Assembly: GCA_009746045.1 (NCBI GenBank) | Contig: RPFO01000167.1 | Location: 560,001-624,000, forward strand | Reading direction: 5' to 3' | DNA from: Mesostigma viride | Taxonomy: Eukaryota; Streptophyta; Mesostigmatophyceae; Mesostigmatales; Mesostigmataceae | DNA length: 64,000 bases | Shown: positions 1 through 9,724 of the stretch, one piece after another | Layout of the letters: the number at the start of each line of letters is the position of its first letter | How positions within the stretch are numbered: position 1 is the first letter of the stretch | Notes under the pieces: generated by a model | Told to the model about the DNA's origin: nothing | Seen by the model: only the letters and a program-made list of their open reading frames with translations | Databases searched by the model: none | Made by a program: the position numbers and the translations under genes

Positions 1-99
1 GCCTTTGTCGAAAATGCGTAGAAAACAAATTCCTTGCGCACGTCACCGGTCTTGTGCATAGTGGGCGCCGCCCGGATGACATAGCTCGCGTCCGTGACA
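1..99 (-). repeat. 3' LTR of Gypsy-A, partial at the window edge
   Basis: Bases 1-99 match 9725-9823 base for base as far as I can read. The shared block ends with TGACA on the plus strand, which is a TGTCA start in element orientation. The rest of this LTR lies before base 1. Confidence 0.8.
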
Positions 100-270
100 G
101 CTGTCGCGTCTGCGTGCCACAATCTCCGGCGCCACCATGGCGGCTGGCCACTCAGCTTAATTTGGTAAAACCCAAATGAGCTGAGCTGACGTGCCTGCCT
201 TAACTGCATGCCCTGTGGGGTGGGCGAGGACCTGTCCCATGATTCCCCCCCTCGCTGGCGACCGGCCCCA
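100..270 (-). other. 3' untranslated end of Gypsy-A, with no polypurine tract
   Basis: This is the stretch between the pol stop codon and the 3' LTR. A purine run is expected just before the LTR but none is seen. Instead the last bases before the LTR, read on the minus strand, are GGCACGCAGACGCGACA followed by GC. Nearly the same 17 bases plus GC stand at the internal junction of element D (23061-23079). An imperfect hairpin lies at about 151-185 (arms around CTCAGCT/AGCTGAG). Confidence 0.5.
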
Positions 271-3200
271 TCACGAAGACAGCGATCGTACCAAGACAAG
301 GGCAGCGGTGACCGCAGTCAAGCTGCGGGAGGTAAACTGCGCAGCGGTGCACACTGGACAAAACCAATCCCCCTCCGGAATGCTGGTGACCACTGGCTGC
401 AAGCACTGCATGTGCCAACCACAGTTACACTGATCACACAATAACATGGACTCCGCCTGATCGACCCGGTGACAAACCTGACACTGGGCGTCCTTGACTC
501 GGCGAGACGTGTGCGGTTGGAGGTCGTGGACCAAATTGGGCAGCGAGCAGGGACTGAGATTGCTGAGGTTGTCAGTCGTACGGCTCCCGTCGGCGCCCTC
601 CAAAATTGCCACTCCCGATGGTTTGATAGCCACAATGCGCAAAATGGTGGGCCCCGCCTCCACATCCAAAGTGTGCTTCAGCTGAGTGCGCAGGAAAACA
701 TACTGCCCTGGCCTAAACCGCAGCTGGCGAGCCATGTATGCGCCCCCCCGGCGCTGAGCGTAACGCAGGGAGTCCCTGTGCTGAGCAATGAACAAGTTGT
801 TCATCGCGATGGGCATGACCTTCTTAAAAGTCTCTGCCCTGGCCAGCACCTCAACCAAAAATTGCTGAGCGTTGTCGAAGGCCATGGGTTCGGGGTGCGC
901 AACCTGTGCCTCCGTAGGCAAAAGAGGATTACGCCCGAACAGAAGGAAATACGGGGAGAAGGTAGCGAGAGACTCCTGGGGAGACATGCGATAACCCATG
1001 GCAATCCATGCCAACTCGCGATCCCACCTGGCCGACTCCGGCACCTGCAGGCTCCACTTGCGCAGCGCCTGCTTGACGGTCTGCACCAATCTCTCAGCCA
1101 AACCATTGGCCTGAGGATGCTCCCGAGAAGTGCGACGGTGATCAATAAGACATCCATCCAGCAACTCCTGGAACTCACCCCTGAACTCACCACCCTGGTC
1201 CGTGACTACCTCCGCGGGAGCCCCAAACCTGGTTATGATGTCCGCAAAATGCTTCGCTGTGGTAGCGGCATGCTTGTCAGCAATGGGGATCAACTCAACC
1301 CATTTGCTAAAGCTCTCCACGCATACCATGACATAGAGGTTGCCGTCAGGGCTCTCCTGAAACGGCCCGCACAGATCGACGTGCCAGCGATAAAACAAGC
1401 CCTTGATGGGAAGCGACATCAGCTCCTTGGCACCATGATCTGCGCTAAAGTTAGCCTTGGTTCGAGCACACGGGACACAGCTGGCCACTACCTGGGCCAC
1501 CGTGTGTCGCATGTTATTCCACCAATAGCTGGTCCGTACGAGGCTGAGCGTGCGATTGCCACCCAAGTGACCATACCGCTCGTGGTACGCCTGCACTATA
1601 GCAACGCGCTTGTCAGGCGGTGGGACGACCACCCTACGCTTGCCCAACAGCTTGTACAAAACCCCATCTTCCCAACCATAGGTTGCAGCCCTGTGCTGCA
1701 CCCTGTTCAACTCCGTTGCCTTCTGAGCAGGAGTCCAATCGACTGGAGTAGGAGTCAAGACAGCACCCTGCACTTGCTCCAACACTCGACCATCTAGCCA
1801 GATATCAGCGGTGTAGCAATCAGCAAGAGAGCTACGCGCTAAGAGAGCCTGCACAGCGATCAGCTGCTGCAGAGAAGGATCAATGTCAAAGGACAGAGAC
1901 CTACCCTCTTCCATAGCGCACACAGCTTTGGATGGCGTGAATGGCGACGGCCGCACCGGGTCGTCGCTGATGCCGAAGTCCGCCACAGAGTACTCGACAC
2001 TGCGCCACCACGCCTCCTCCTCATCGTCGGCCGCATACCCAGCAGCGTTCACAAAGACCACAGAACCAGACGAGCCCTCGGCACCCATGGCCCGGGCTCC
2101 AGTGTGGTCAACAGTGGTAGGCATGGCGTATCGGGATAGCACATCGGCGTTGACATGGTCCTTGCCGGCCCGATGCACAATGGTCATGTGGTACTCCTGG
2201 ATAATCATGGCCCATCGGGCGAGCTTACCCGTCAGGTTGGTGTTGGTCATTAGCCACTGAAGCGGCTGGTGGTCTGTCACCAGAGTAAACACGCGCCCAA
2301 ATAAATACGGGCGAAAGTGCTTGATGGCCCACACCACAGCCAGTGCCTCCCCCTCATAGGAAGAATACCGGCTCTCCGCTGGGTTGTTGCTGCGACTAGC
2401 ATAAGCAATAACGTGCTCGCGCCCATCACCATCCTTTTGCGCCAAGACCGCACCCAGTCCTACCTTGGACCAGTCGGTATATAACACAAATGGCAAAGCA
2501 TAGTCAGGGGCGCGCAGAATCGGTGCCGACGTGAGCTCCTGCTTGATTGTCTCGATGGCGCGTTGCTGTGCGGGACCCCACGCCCACACGCACCCCTTCT
2601 TGAGTAACTCGGTCAAGGGCTTCACCTTGCTGCTGAAGTTCTCAATGTAACCTCGGTAATAGCCAGCCAAACCCAAATACGCCCGCACCCCTGAGACATC
2701 CGTGGGTACGGCGGCCTGCGCAATGGATTCGACCTTGGCGGCATCAGGCGTCCGGCCACCCGGCACAATCTGATGACCAAGGAATGAGAGGGTCCGCTGG
2801 GCGAACTTGCACTTCTCAGGGTGCAGCCGCATATTATGCTCCTCGAGAGCCAAGCGAACCTGCTCCAAGTGCGCCAGGTGCTCCTCAAATGTCGCGCTAA
2901 AGACGATTACATCATCAATGTAACAAGCGGCGAAAGGAAGACCTGCAAGCACTTTGTCCATAGCTCGTTGGAAAACAGCACTAGCGTTGCGGTGCCCAAA
3001 GGGCATGCGCACCCACTCATACAAATTGCCGCCCCCCCAGAATGCAAGCTTCCGCTGATCCTCCGGCGCAACTGCGATCTGATGAAAGCCGCTACGCAGG
3101 TCCAGCGAGGACACAAACTTCACATGAGGAGATATCTTATCCAGGACATCATCCACACGTGGCATGGGGTAACGGTCCACGGGTGTGTGTGCATTCAGCA

Positions 3201-4299
3201 ACCGCAGATCGGTGGCCATGCGCATACCCGTCCATGCCCCGGTGATAGCGTCCTTCTTGGGCGCAACGACAACGGCAGCAGCATAGCTGGAGGAAGATTG
3301 CCTGATGATACCGGCATCCTCTAACTCCTTGCATTGCTCGGCTACAAAATCCAACTCGGCCTGACTCAGGCGATGCTGGCGTCGGAACAAAGGAGTGTCA
3401 GTGTCCAATGGAACACGCATGGTCCCACCATTGAAACACCCCAGTTCATCACTTGTGAAAGCGAAGGCCCCCCTTGCAGTGCCTAGCCACTTTAGCATGG
3501 CTGAGCGCTGCGCATCAGAAAGGTGTTCGCCAATAGCCCAGGGGTGCGTATCCGCGGGATCACCCACAGCTACCGCATGTGCCTCAAGATGCGGCGCCCT
3601 AGCCGCATCGTCGTGGAACAAGGAAAAGGCTGCCACACCTGGTGTGACACCCACCGCCGGAGCCTCGCGTGCCGCACGGTGTATTACCCGATGCAGCGTG
3701 GGCTCGCCGGCCAGCACGGTGCTGGTCAGCAGGGCGGTCATGAGAATGATAGTCCACACCTGTCGCAGACGCCACCCCCATGCTGATGAAGTCCCCGTCG
3801 CTGCAGGGCGCTTCAGTTTGGCTGCGCGCGCCTCAACCTGCTGAGGCGGATTGGCTGGGGACGCCCCCCCAGACTGGCGCACGGCAACCGATGCAAGCAG
3901 CACATACCCGACCTGCAACACCGACATAGCCTGGCCTATCAAAGACCAGCGCTCACTCTCGAGCACGCCCGGCAGCGCCGAGGCCCCGACATGAAAACCC
4001 ATGCTGGCCTCACGAAATTCTGCGGGTGGCTGCACCAACAGACCGGTGGTAGTGTCCCAAACGAGACCCTTACCCCGATCACGGTATGCTGTCGACCCTT
4101 GGTAACTGACCAGGGTCGGCAGTGCACACATGGGGCTCCCGACCCGGTTGACGCGTGCATACGGTGGGCGATCCTCGCTATCCACCTTCTGCGTGACTAG
4201 GTGGGAAGGCAATGCTACCTCCGCAGACACACTCGGATGCTGCCTTGCTACGGCCCCAAGACCGCCTGCACACCGGTCGCACACGCCACGTTGGTCCAA
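271..4299 (-). CDS. Gypsy-A pol: methyltransferase C-terminus, RT, RNase H, integrase, PHD finger
   Basis: The protein copies element RNA into DNA and inserts it. Residues 1-140 hold the C-terminal part of the DNA methyltransferase: a FREASMGFHVG segment like motif IX and LIGQAMSV like motif X. RT follows, with YIDD at residues 460-463. RNase H starts near 600 (TDWSKVG, Asp 609). The integrase has an HHCC zinc region and a catalytic triad at about Asp975, Asp1034 and Glu1069. The last 75 residues contain a C4HC3 PHD finger (CQVC ... LLCDQC ... HMQC ... FCPVC), a reader of histone H3 tails, where chromoviruses usually carry a chromodomain. The first start-like codon is TTG at 4299, but the frame is open further upstream, so entry by -1 frameshifting from the preceding ORF is likely. 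Confidence 0.9.
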   Translation of the reverse strand: MDQRGVCDRCAGGLGAVARQHPSVSAEVALPSHLVTQKVDSEDRPPYARVNRVGSPMCALPTLVSYQGSTAYRDRGKGLVWDTTTGLLVQPPAEFREASMGFHVGASALPGVLESERWSLIGQAMSVLQVGYVLLASVAVRQSGGASPANPPQQVEARAAKLKRPAATGTSSAWGWRLRQVWTIILMTALLTSTVLAGEPTLHRVIHRAAREAPAVGVTPGVAAFSLFHDDAARAPHLEAHAVAVGDPADTHPWAIGEHLSDAQRSAMLKWLGTARGAFAFTSDELGCFNGGTMRVPLDTDTPLFRRQHRLSQAELDFVAEQCKELEDAGIIRQSSSSYAAAVVVAPKKDAITGAWTGMRMATDLRLLNAHTPVDRYPMPRVDDVLDKISPHVKFVSSLDLRSGFHQIAVAPEDQRKLAFWGGGNLYEWVRMPFGHRNASAVFQRAMDKVLAGLPFAACYIDDVIVFSATFEEHLAHLEQVRLALEEHNMRLHPEKCKFAQRTLSFLGHQIVPGGRTPDAAKVESIAQAAVPTDVSGVRAYLGLAGYYRGYIENFSSKVKPLTELLKKGCVWAWGPAQQRAIETIKQELTSAPILRAPDYALPFVLYTDWSKVGLGAVLAQKDGDGREHVIAYASRSNNPAESRYSSYEGEALAVVWAIKHFRPYLFGRVFTLVTDHQPLQWLMTNTNLTGKLARWAMIIQEYHMTIVHRAGKDHVNADVLSRYAMPTTVDHTGARAMGAEGSSGSVVFVNAAGYAADDEEEAWWRSVEYSVADFGISDDPVRPSPFTPSKAVCAMEEGRSLSFDIDPSLQQLIAVQALLARSSLADCYTADIWLDGRVLEQVQGAVLTPTPVDWTPAQKATELNRVQHRAATYGWEDGVLYKLLGKRRVVVPPPDKRVAIVQAYHERYGHLGGNRTLSLVRTSYWWNNMRHTVAQVVASCVPCARTKANFSADHGAKELMSLPIKGLFYRWHVDLCGPFQESPDGNLYVMVCVESFSKWVELIPIADKHAATTAKHFADIITRFGAPAEVVTDQGGEFRGEFQELLDGCLIDHRRTSREHPQANGLAERLVQTVKQALRKWSLQVPESARWDRELAWIAMGYRMSPQESLATFSPYFLLFGRNPLLPTEAQVAHPEPMAFDNAQQFLVEVLARAETFKKVMPIAMNNLFIAQHRDSLRYAQRRGGAYMARQLRFRPGQYVFLRTQLKHTLDVEAGPTILRIVAIKPSGVAILEGADGSRTTDNLSNLSPCSLPNLVHDLQPHTSRRVKDAQCQVCHRVDQAESMLLCDQCNCGWHMQCLQPVVTSIPEGDWFCPVCTAAQFTSRSLTAVTAALVLVRSLSS

Positions 4300-7200
4300 T
4301 AGGCACGCAAACGATGCGTGAGCCCACCCAGCCCTGCGTTGTCACACACGATGGGCTCCCCCAGGAGTGCCACGATTGTAGCCCAGTCCTCCCGCACCGC
4401 CTGATGTGGGCTGTCACCCGCCACAACGTTCTCAAACAGATACGCAGGCGGATGGGGCTGACGCGACTGCAACAGTCCCACCACACGCAACAGTTCCCAG
4501 AACAGCGCGCTACGCGGATCGGCTAGCCCCCGCCCTTGCCCTGCCTGGCTCAGGCCCTGGCACTCCCAACCCGCGATTACCAAGTCGATGGCATGATGCC
4601 TGCGCAACAACTGCTGCACCTGCACCTCACCGATGGCTCGGATATCTTGAGGACATTCCCCAAACGGGTCACGCCATGCTGATGGCGGAAACTGCGCGGG
4701 ATACTCTCGCGACAACACGCCACAGTGACTGAAGTACACCTGACGCGCCTTGTGCGATGGCTCTACCGCGATGAGTTTACGGCACACGCCGCCTGCGGCC
4801 AAAAAGCCTGCAATGCCCCCTCCGATCCCCGCAAACAGTTCCAACACTACCGCACCCTTGGCAAAATCAGGGGCCTGCGGTAAGATTGCAGCAGAAAAAT
4901 TACCTTGGGCCTCCGAGACACCCGGTTGCACCAAAGTGAGGCCATGGCTGGCCATCTGAGGAATGGTGACGACGGCTTCAGTCACCCGCTTGCGCATAGC
5001 CAGCTGCCGCGTGGACGTCACAGCATCCAGCGACCACTGCGTGCGCATCTTGGCAATGCTCGCCGTTGGCTGAGGCAGCACCGTCCGATGCTTGTCCCAC
5101 GCCGATGAGCCCGCCGCCCGTACCTCCACCATGCTGACCTCCACCACGCCCGCAGCCGCTGAAGGGTTGAGGCGTGCAGCCCCGGCTGAAGAACTGAAGC
5201 ATGAGACCGGCACACTGGCCCGCTTCAGGCCAGCCCCATCCCAATCAGGGATGTAAGATGCCTCCTCCGCCCTATAGTCCACCTGAACCATGGCGCGAGC
5301 AAGGACATCCACCCCGAGTAGTGCGGAATATCCACACTTGTTGACCACCAGCGCATACGCGGACACGGTGGTCATGCTAGAGGCGCGCAACGGATTGAAA
5401 ATCACGTTGACTTTAACCGCCGTCATAGCGTACGGCTTACTAGCCGGACCCTGCCAACCTGACACAGACACGGGGCTTTCCACTAAGCCACCGTTCTCGT
5501 AGGTCAGGTTCAGCATGGTGGCCAAGTCTGTGCTGATGACTAGCGGCTGAGCACCGCTATCAAGCTTGACTGCGCCAACCAACGGACATGTCACCATGTC
5601 GCTCCATACATCTCCACAGGCTCCAACTGCTTGGAACGCTATGGACGGCTCACCATTGGGGTATGGAACCACCGTGGGAACCTGGGGAACTGCACTAGTG
5701 CGCTGCTGGCTACTTGTGCTGACCACTCCCGCTTGCACCACGGGCACTGCGGCTTCTACCGGCTGACGCCCGTAGGTGACGGACTCAGAATTGCGCAAGG
5801 TGCGCACATCATGCCCATCTGCGAACAACTGGATCTCGGACACAACCGACCCCAGCCACTCAACCCCCTTCTGCCCGAAGGTGTCGACCACCTGCCGTGC
5901 TGAAAACATGGGTACGTCCACAATGAACGGCATTGGGTACACAGGCGCCAATCGCCTACGCTGCTCCAGCCCAGCAGGGTTCGCATGCTCAAAAGCAGAT
6001 TGCACCCCAGCCAGCGGCATGGAAAAGGACGCGGGCAACTGCCCGGCAGGCAACATGGGTGCCTGCTGAAAAGAAAGCGGGCTGCGTGCCTGCTTGCCTT
6101 TGGTAGCCTCCGCAGCGTTGATCTCGACGTCACCCGGCATGGGCGCCCAGAATGGGTCCTCCCGGTACACCGTCGCGAATTGGTTGGGGGGCGCCGTCGC
6201 CTCCTCACCATGCTTGATGGCAGCCACCTGGGCTTCCATCGAGTCGGTCTTGCCCGCCATCTCGGCGAAGTGGACCGTCTTGATGCCCGCGGCTGGACAC
6301 TTGTTCATCAGGTGCCACTTCGTGTCTGCCCCATGCGGCTTCGTGCAGCGGCTTGGACACTCGCGACTAAGGTGCCCATCCTTGTCGCAAAGGTAACATT
6401 TACCGCGTGACGGGGTGGGTGCGCCCAGCGCGCCTTGCACGCCCTGCGCCTCCTGAGTCCCATCCGATGTCGGCGGACGACCGCCTCCGCCTCGACCACC
6501 ACCGCGACCCCGACCACCGTAGCCACTGCCGCCGCCACCACGACTGACACCGCCGCTGCCACCCTGACCGCCACCGCCGCTGCCCCCGTGACCGGCGTTG
6601 CCACCACCCTGAGTGCCGACATATTCACCGCGCCCCGCACCAGGCAGCCGCTGGCCACCCTTGACCGCGATGGCCTTCTCCATCTCAGCCATCTTCTTGC
6701 GCATCTCAGCCAGCTCAGACGAGATACCCTTCTCGCCTTCCGCACGCTTCCTGAGCAGCCGCTTGAATGCTGCACAGAGAGTCACCAAAGTCCACTCCCC
6801 ACCGGGCGGCTCCGGAAGATCGATGGCCAGCAGGGGCACTGCACTCCGCCATAACCGGCAAGCCTTGGTCTGCGTATAATCAGGCACTTTGCCCGCAAAC
6901 GCGAGGAGCCGGTCAAGGGAGAAAGCCGGATCCTCACCCTCGGCGACGGTGAACGCTCCATTCCATTCCGCGATGGCCTTGACGTGCTCAACTGGGTACT
7001 CCAGCCGCAGTTGCTGCCACAGCTGCTCTGCCGGGTCGACATCGAAGATGATCGAGTCGAGATCCGGTGTGCCCATGTCCGTGAGCGCAAACCATATGTC
7101 CGTGCGATGACATCGGTCCACGAGCGCTCGGTAATGCTGGACCAAAACCTGGACCTTCTTCTTGGTCAGGTCATGGAAAAAAAGGTGAATAAAATCCATC

Positions 7201-7526
7201 ACCATCTCATGGCGAAGAGGATACCCCGAGGCATAACGATAAGTGTTACAATGAGCTCGGAAGAGCTCATAGGCTTCCTCTAAAGTCGCACCCGTGCCTG
7301 CTGAGGTGAACTTCTCGCGAAGCTCCACCTTGGGCAGCGATGGCACACGAGTGGATTCGCCATGCACGCCGTACGGCATGCGGTGGGGTCGCTGGACGTC
7401 GTCGCCCTCACCCCATGGTATGCTGGCTACCTCCCGATCGACTTGGCCCCAGCCGAAGTCTGACCGAGTGCCGCCAAGCCTGGGCCGCCCTGCGGTGCCA
7501 CCCAACGGCGTTGCTGCCGCCGTCAT
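4248..7526 (-). CDS. Gypsy-A second Gag, zinc knuckle, retropepsin and methyltransferase N-terminus
   Basis: The ATG at 7526 overlaps the stop of the first Gag ORF (ATGA). The N-terminal third is an alpha-rich Gag-like region. A long Gly/Arg-rich stretch leads to a CCHC knuckle, CYLCDKDGHLSREC, near residue 376. A retropepsin follows (LDSGA, Asp about 656; later ALLGVDVL). The last 210 residues are a cytosine-C5 methyltransferase: motif I LELFAGIGGG near 892, motif IV GWECQGLS with the catalytic Cys at about 989, motif VI FENV, and motif VIII THRLRAYWTN. Motif IV has Glu-Cys-Gln where most family members have Pro-Cys-Gln. The ORF stops right after motif VIII; motifs IX and X continue in the -1 frame of pol. 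The fusion would put a DNA-modifying domain on the element's own polyprotein. Confidence 0.85.
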   Translation of the reverse strand: MTAAATPLGGTAGRPRLGGTRSDFGWGQVDREVASIPWGEGDDVQRPHRMPYGVHGESTRVPSLPKVELREKFTSAGTGATLEEAYELFRAHCNTYRYASGYPLRHEMVMDFIHLFFHDLTKKKVQVLVQHYRALVDRCHRTDIWFALTDMGTPDLDSIIFDVDPAEQLWQQLRLEYPVEHVKAIAEWNGAFTVAEGEDPAFSLDRLLAFAGKVPDYTQTKACRLWRSAVPLLAIDLPEPPGGEWTLVTLCAAFKRLLRKRAEGEKGISSELAEMRKKMAEMEKAIAVKGGQRLPGAGRGEYVGTQGGGNAGHGGSGGGGQGGSGGVSRGGGGSGYGGRGRGGGRGGGGRPPTSDGTQEAQGVQGALGAPTPSRGKCYLCDKDGHLSRECPSRCTKPHGADTKWHLMNKCPAAGIKTVHFAEMAGKTDSMEAQVAAIKHGEEATAPPNQFATVYREDPFWAPMPGDVEINAAEATKGKQARSPLSFQQAPMLPAGQLPASFSMPLAGVQSAFEHANPAGLEQRRRLAPVYPMPFIVDVPMFSARQVVDTFGQKGVEWLGSVVSEIQLFADGHDVRTLRNSESVTYGRQPVEAAVPVVQAGVVSTSSQQRTSAVPQVPTVVPYPNGEPSIAFQAVGACGDVWSDMVTCPLVGAVKLDSGAQPLVISTDLATMLNLTYENGGLVESPVSVSGWQGPASKPYAMTAVKVNVIFNPLRASSMTTVSAYALVVNKCGYSALLGVDVLARAMVQVDYRAEEASYIPDWDGAGLKRASVPVSCFSSSAGAARLNPSAAAGVVEVSMVEVRAAGSSAWDKHRTVLPQPTASIAKMRTQWSLDAVTSTRQLAMRKRVTEAVVTIPQMASHGLTLVQPGVSEAQGNFSAAILPQAPDFAKGAVVLELFAGIGGGIAGFLAAGGVCRKLIAVEPSHKARQVYFSHCGVLSREYPAQFPPSAWRDPFGECPQDIRAIGEVQVQQLLRRHHAIDLVIAGWECQGLSQAGQGRGLADPRSALFWELLRVVGLLQSRQPHPPAYLFENVVAGDSPHQAVREDWATIVALLGEPIVCDNAGLGGLTHRLRAYWTNVACATGVQAVLGP

Positions 7527-8413
7527 GGGTGGCCGACCTGTGCTAAACAAGCCACCTGATGCTCCCCCCCTGGGGGCTGCACCATACCCGCCGCGCCACG
7601 ATAACGTGCCTTGGTTGGGTGCCCGTAGGTTCCCCCCAGCGTATAAGATGCGTCGGCAGTCGACCGGGTGCCTACCCGACCGACGTTCGGCTGCAGCTCG
7701 TCATCCTGCGCCATTTCCCCGTCGCCCCGCCGTTGACCGCTTGGTCCGACGCGTGGCTGACTGGGCTCAACGTTGCGTAGTGGACCTGTCCCACTGCGCT
7801 CTTCGTCGAAGTGTCCGCGTTGGTCACGCAGCGCCTCATGTCGCCGCGCTTCCTCGGCAGCGGCCTCCTCGTCGGCAGCCTGCCTGGCCTCGGCGTCGCG
7901 TTGGGCCGCAGCTTGGCAGGCGCGTGCAGCTTCCGTGGTTGCCTCCGCCTGCCGCCGTTGCTCAGCGCGCTCCGTAGCACGCCTCGCTTCAGCCGTAGAT
8001 TCCGCGCGCTCCAAAGCAAGTCGCACAGTTTCTTCAACAAGCGTCGCCTGTTGCGATAACTGCGTCGCTTGCTGAGCTCGGAGTGCCGCCAGCTCTGCCG
8101 CTTGCTCTTGCAGCAGGCGCAGCACTTGGGTAAGAGCACCACCGTCCCCTGCCGAAGAAAGGGAAGGCGCTCCATTACCTAACAAAGCGGTGTCCGCACT
8201 AGTGCCGAGACGACCGCTGGGCGGGTCAGTTGCTTGACCGCCCGTAGCTGCCGGCGCTGACCCACCACTGCCTGATGCTGTGGGGTCAGTTCCTGACATG
8301 TTGATGGTGGTATCGACCCTGGAGAGCTCCTGCCCGTCGGTGTCGACGCCCGTGTTGGCACAGCCTGCGTGGCTTGCCAAAAACGCTGTGACCGACCTAG
8401 TGTGATATGACAT
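7523..8413 (-). CDS. Gypsy-A first Gag-like ORF, coiled coil
   Basis: About 296 residues from the ATG at 8413. Residues 30-90 are low in complexity (Gly, Ser, Ala). Roughly 95-200 is a long Ala/Glu/Gln/Arg heptad-like helix, a probable coiled coil, rich in EARRATERAEQRR-type repeats. No enzymatic motif is seen. Position and composition suit a structural Gag N-terminal region that assembles particles. The stop TGA overlaps the next ATG as ATGA, and the next ORF is in the -1 frame. Either stop-restart or -1 frameshifting would link the two. The second ORF's frame is also open a little upstream of its ATG, which fits frameshifting too. Confidence 0.7.
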   Translation of the reverse strand: MSYHTRSVTAFLASHAGCANTGVDTDGQELSRVDTTINMSGTDPTASGSGGSAPAATGGQATDPPSGRLGTSADTALLGNGAPSLSSAGDGGALTQVLRLLQEQAAELAALRAQQATQLSQQATLVEETVRLALERAESTAEARRATERAEQRRQAEATTEAARACQAAAQRDAEARQAADEEAAAEEARRHEALRDQRGHFDEERSGTGPLRNVEPSQPRVGPSGQRRGDGEMAQDDELQPNVGRVGTRSTADASYTLGGTYGHPTKARYRGAAGMVQPPGGEHQVACLAQVGHP

Positions 8414-9724
8414 AAACTGCCACAACCACTACCAAGTAGCAACGGTCTAATCTGAAAGACTTAATGGTTGATCAGGCCACTATGTGTGCTAGTCTTCCCC
8501 AGAAAACTGCACACCGTCTCTCTTTGCTGAAATGAAAATGTTCCTTTGCAGATGGAGCTAGTCTCTTCGAGTAATGAAAAGAGGGCTCTCAGCCGAGGAC
8601 AAGGAACTGTCCCTCGTGCCTGATGACCACCTTCTTGATCCCCTTGTGTACCGTCGCGTGCCGCGTTTGAATATCCTTGCTGGGGCGTTAGCTAGACGCT
8701 CCAACTACTCTAATTGCGACAATATGATGGTGCAAGAGGGTGCTTTTGCCTCCCCTGCTATAGAACAATGCTTTCACAACACACACTTTGCACAGTCTGA
8801 TGATGAAGCCGCACATGCGGAATTTATTGAGAAAGTTAATACAATTACAACACGTTGATAGTCTCAATATCGATGCACTCCATGCTCACGAGCCCGCAGT
8901 TAGGCAGCGCTCCATGACATGCTACCGGCCTTGCTCCCAAGGAAAGGGAGAAACACGAAGGCCACTAACGAGAGACTCGAAGAGACTACACGCTGCGTGA
9001 GAGTCCTCTTCGACTATGAACCAAACCATTCGTCATGCCACACGCATGACACACGCCACACTTGTCAGTCCAGCCAGGAATGCCAAAACTATCTTGCTGC
9101 CTGAACCATGCAAATAGAAACCGCATTCCAGTTGCCGTCCTGGCTTTCTACCACACATGCCAACAAAAGCAGGAAGGCATCCCGACAAATCTAAATTGCT
9201 ACCCTGTTGCCGATCTCATCTCCTAGAGGCTCCGGCATTTCTGTCCCTGGGAATGTCCGGCATTGAGTCACGTCCACCAAGGTCGAAGCATAATATCCTT
9301 CAGACAATCTGCACGCTCACACCTTGCGTGTGAGTGGCCCAGCAAACATTGCGTCTAATCGTTCCTTTCTAGAAGAAATCCCTTTGTAGGGCTGCCAGCG
9401 ATTTCGCATTCATTCCAGCGATCTGGCTCCGCACCGCAAATTGTCCTTTTCCATTTTCTGTCCAGTCCTCATAACGTTGACCCGCTATTCTACACCACAA
9501 AGACACCTGGCCTGTCAATAGCCTCGGCGCTGTTGAAGTCCAGCAGTCCAGCTTCAGCTCCAGCTGTCCACTAACACGCGTATGATCCTCTCGACGCTGC
9601 GCACTTGTGCTGCCGTCCGCTCAAGTCAGTGCTGCGCGCCCAGCTGTGCCTGGCCCGGCGCGCGTGCACGTACACTTTCGTCCGCTCTTATGCTGCAAGT
9701 GCTAGTGTCCCCCCCCGGTCACTA
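8414..9724 (-). other. 5' leader and inner part of the 5' LTR of Gypsy-A
   Basis: About 1.3 kb without a convincing gene. It must contain the rest of the 5' LTR, the primer binding site and the leader, but the inner LTR edge cannot be placed because the matching part of the other LTR is outside the window. A short open frame at 8574-8858 on the plus strand has no recognisable motif and is treated as chance. Confidence 0.5.

Noticed and set aside
469-1797. A 442-codon open frame on the plus strand
   Set aside because: It is the antisense of the integrase part of Gypsy-A pol, whose motifs are clear; the plus-strand translation shows no domain.
4240-4330. A canonical -1 slippery heptamer in Gypsy-A
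   Set aside because: I read the overlap on the minus strand and found no X-XXY-YYZ sequence.
8574-8858. A 94-codon open frame in the Gypsy-A leader/LTR
   Set aside because: No motif, no repeat in the other LTR to test it, and length within chance.
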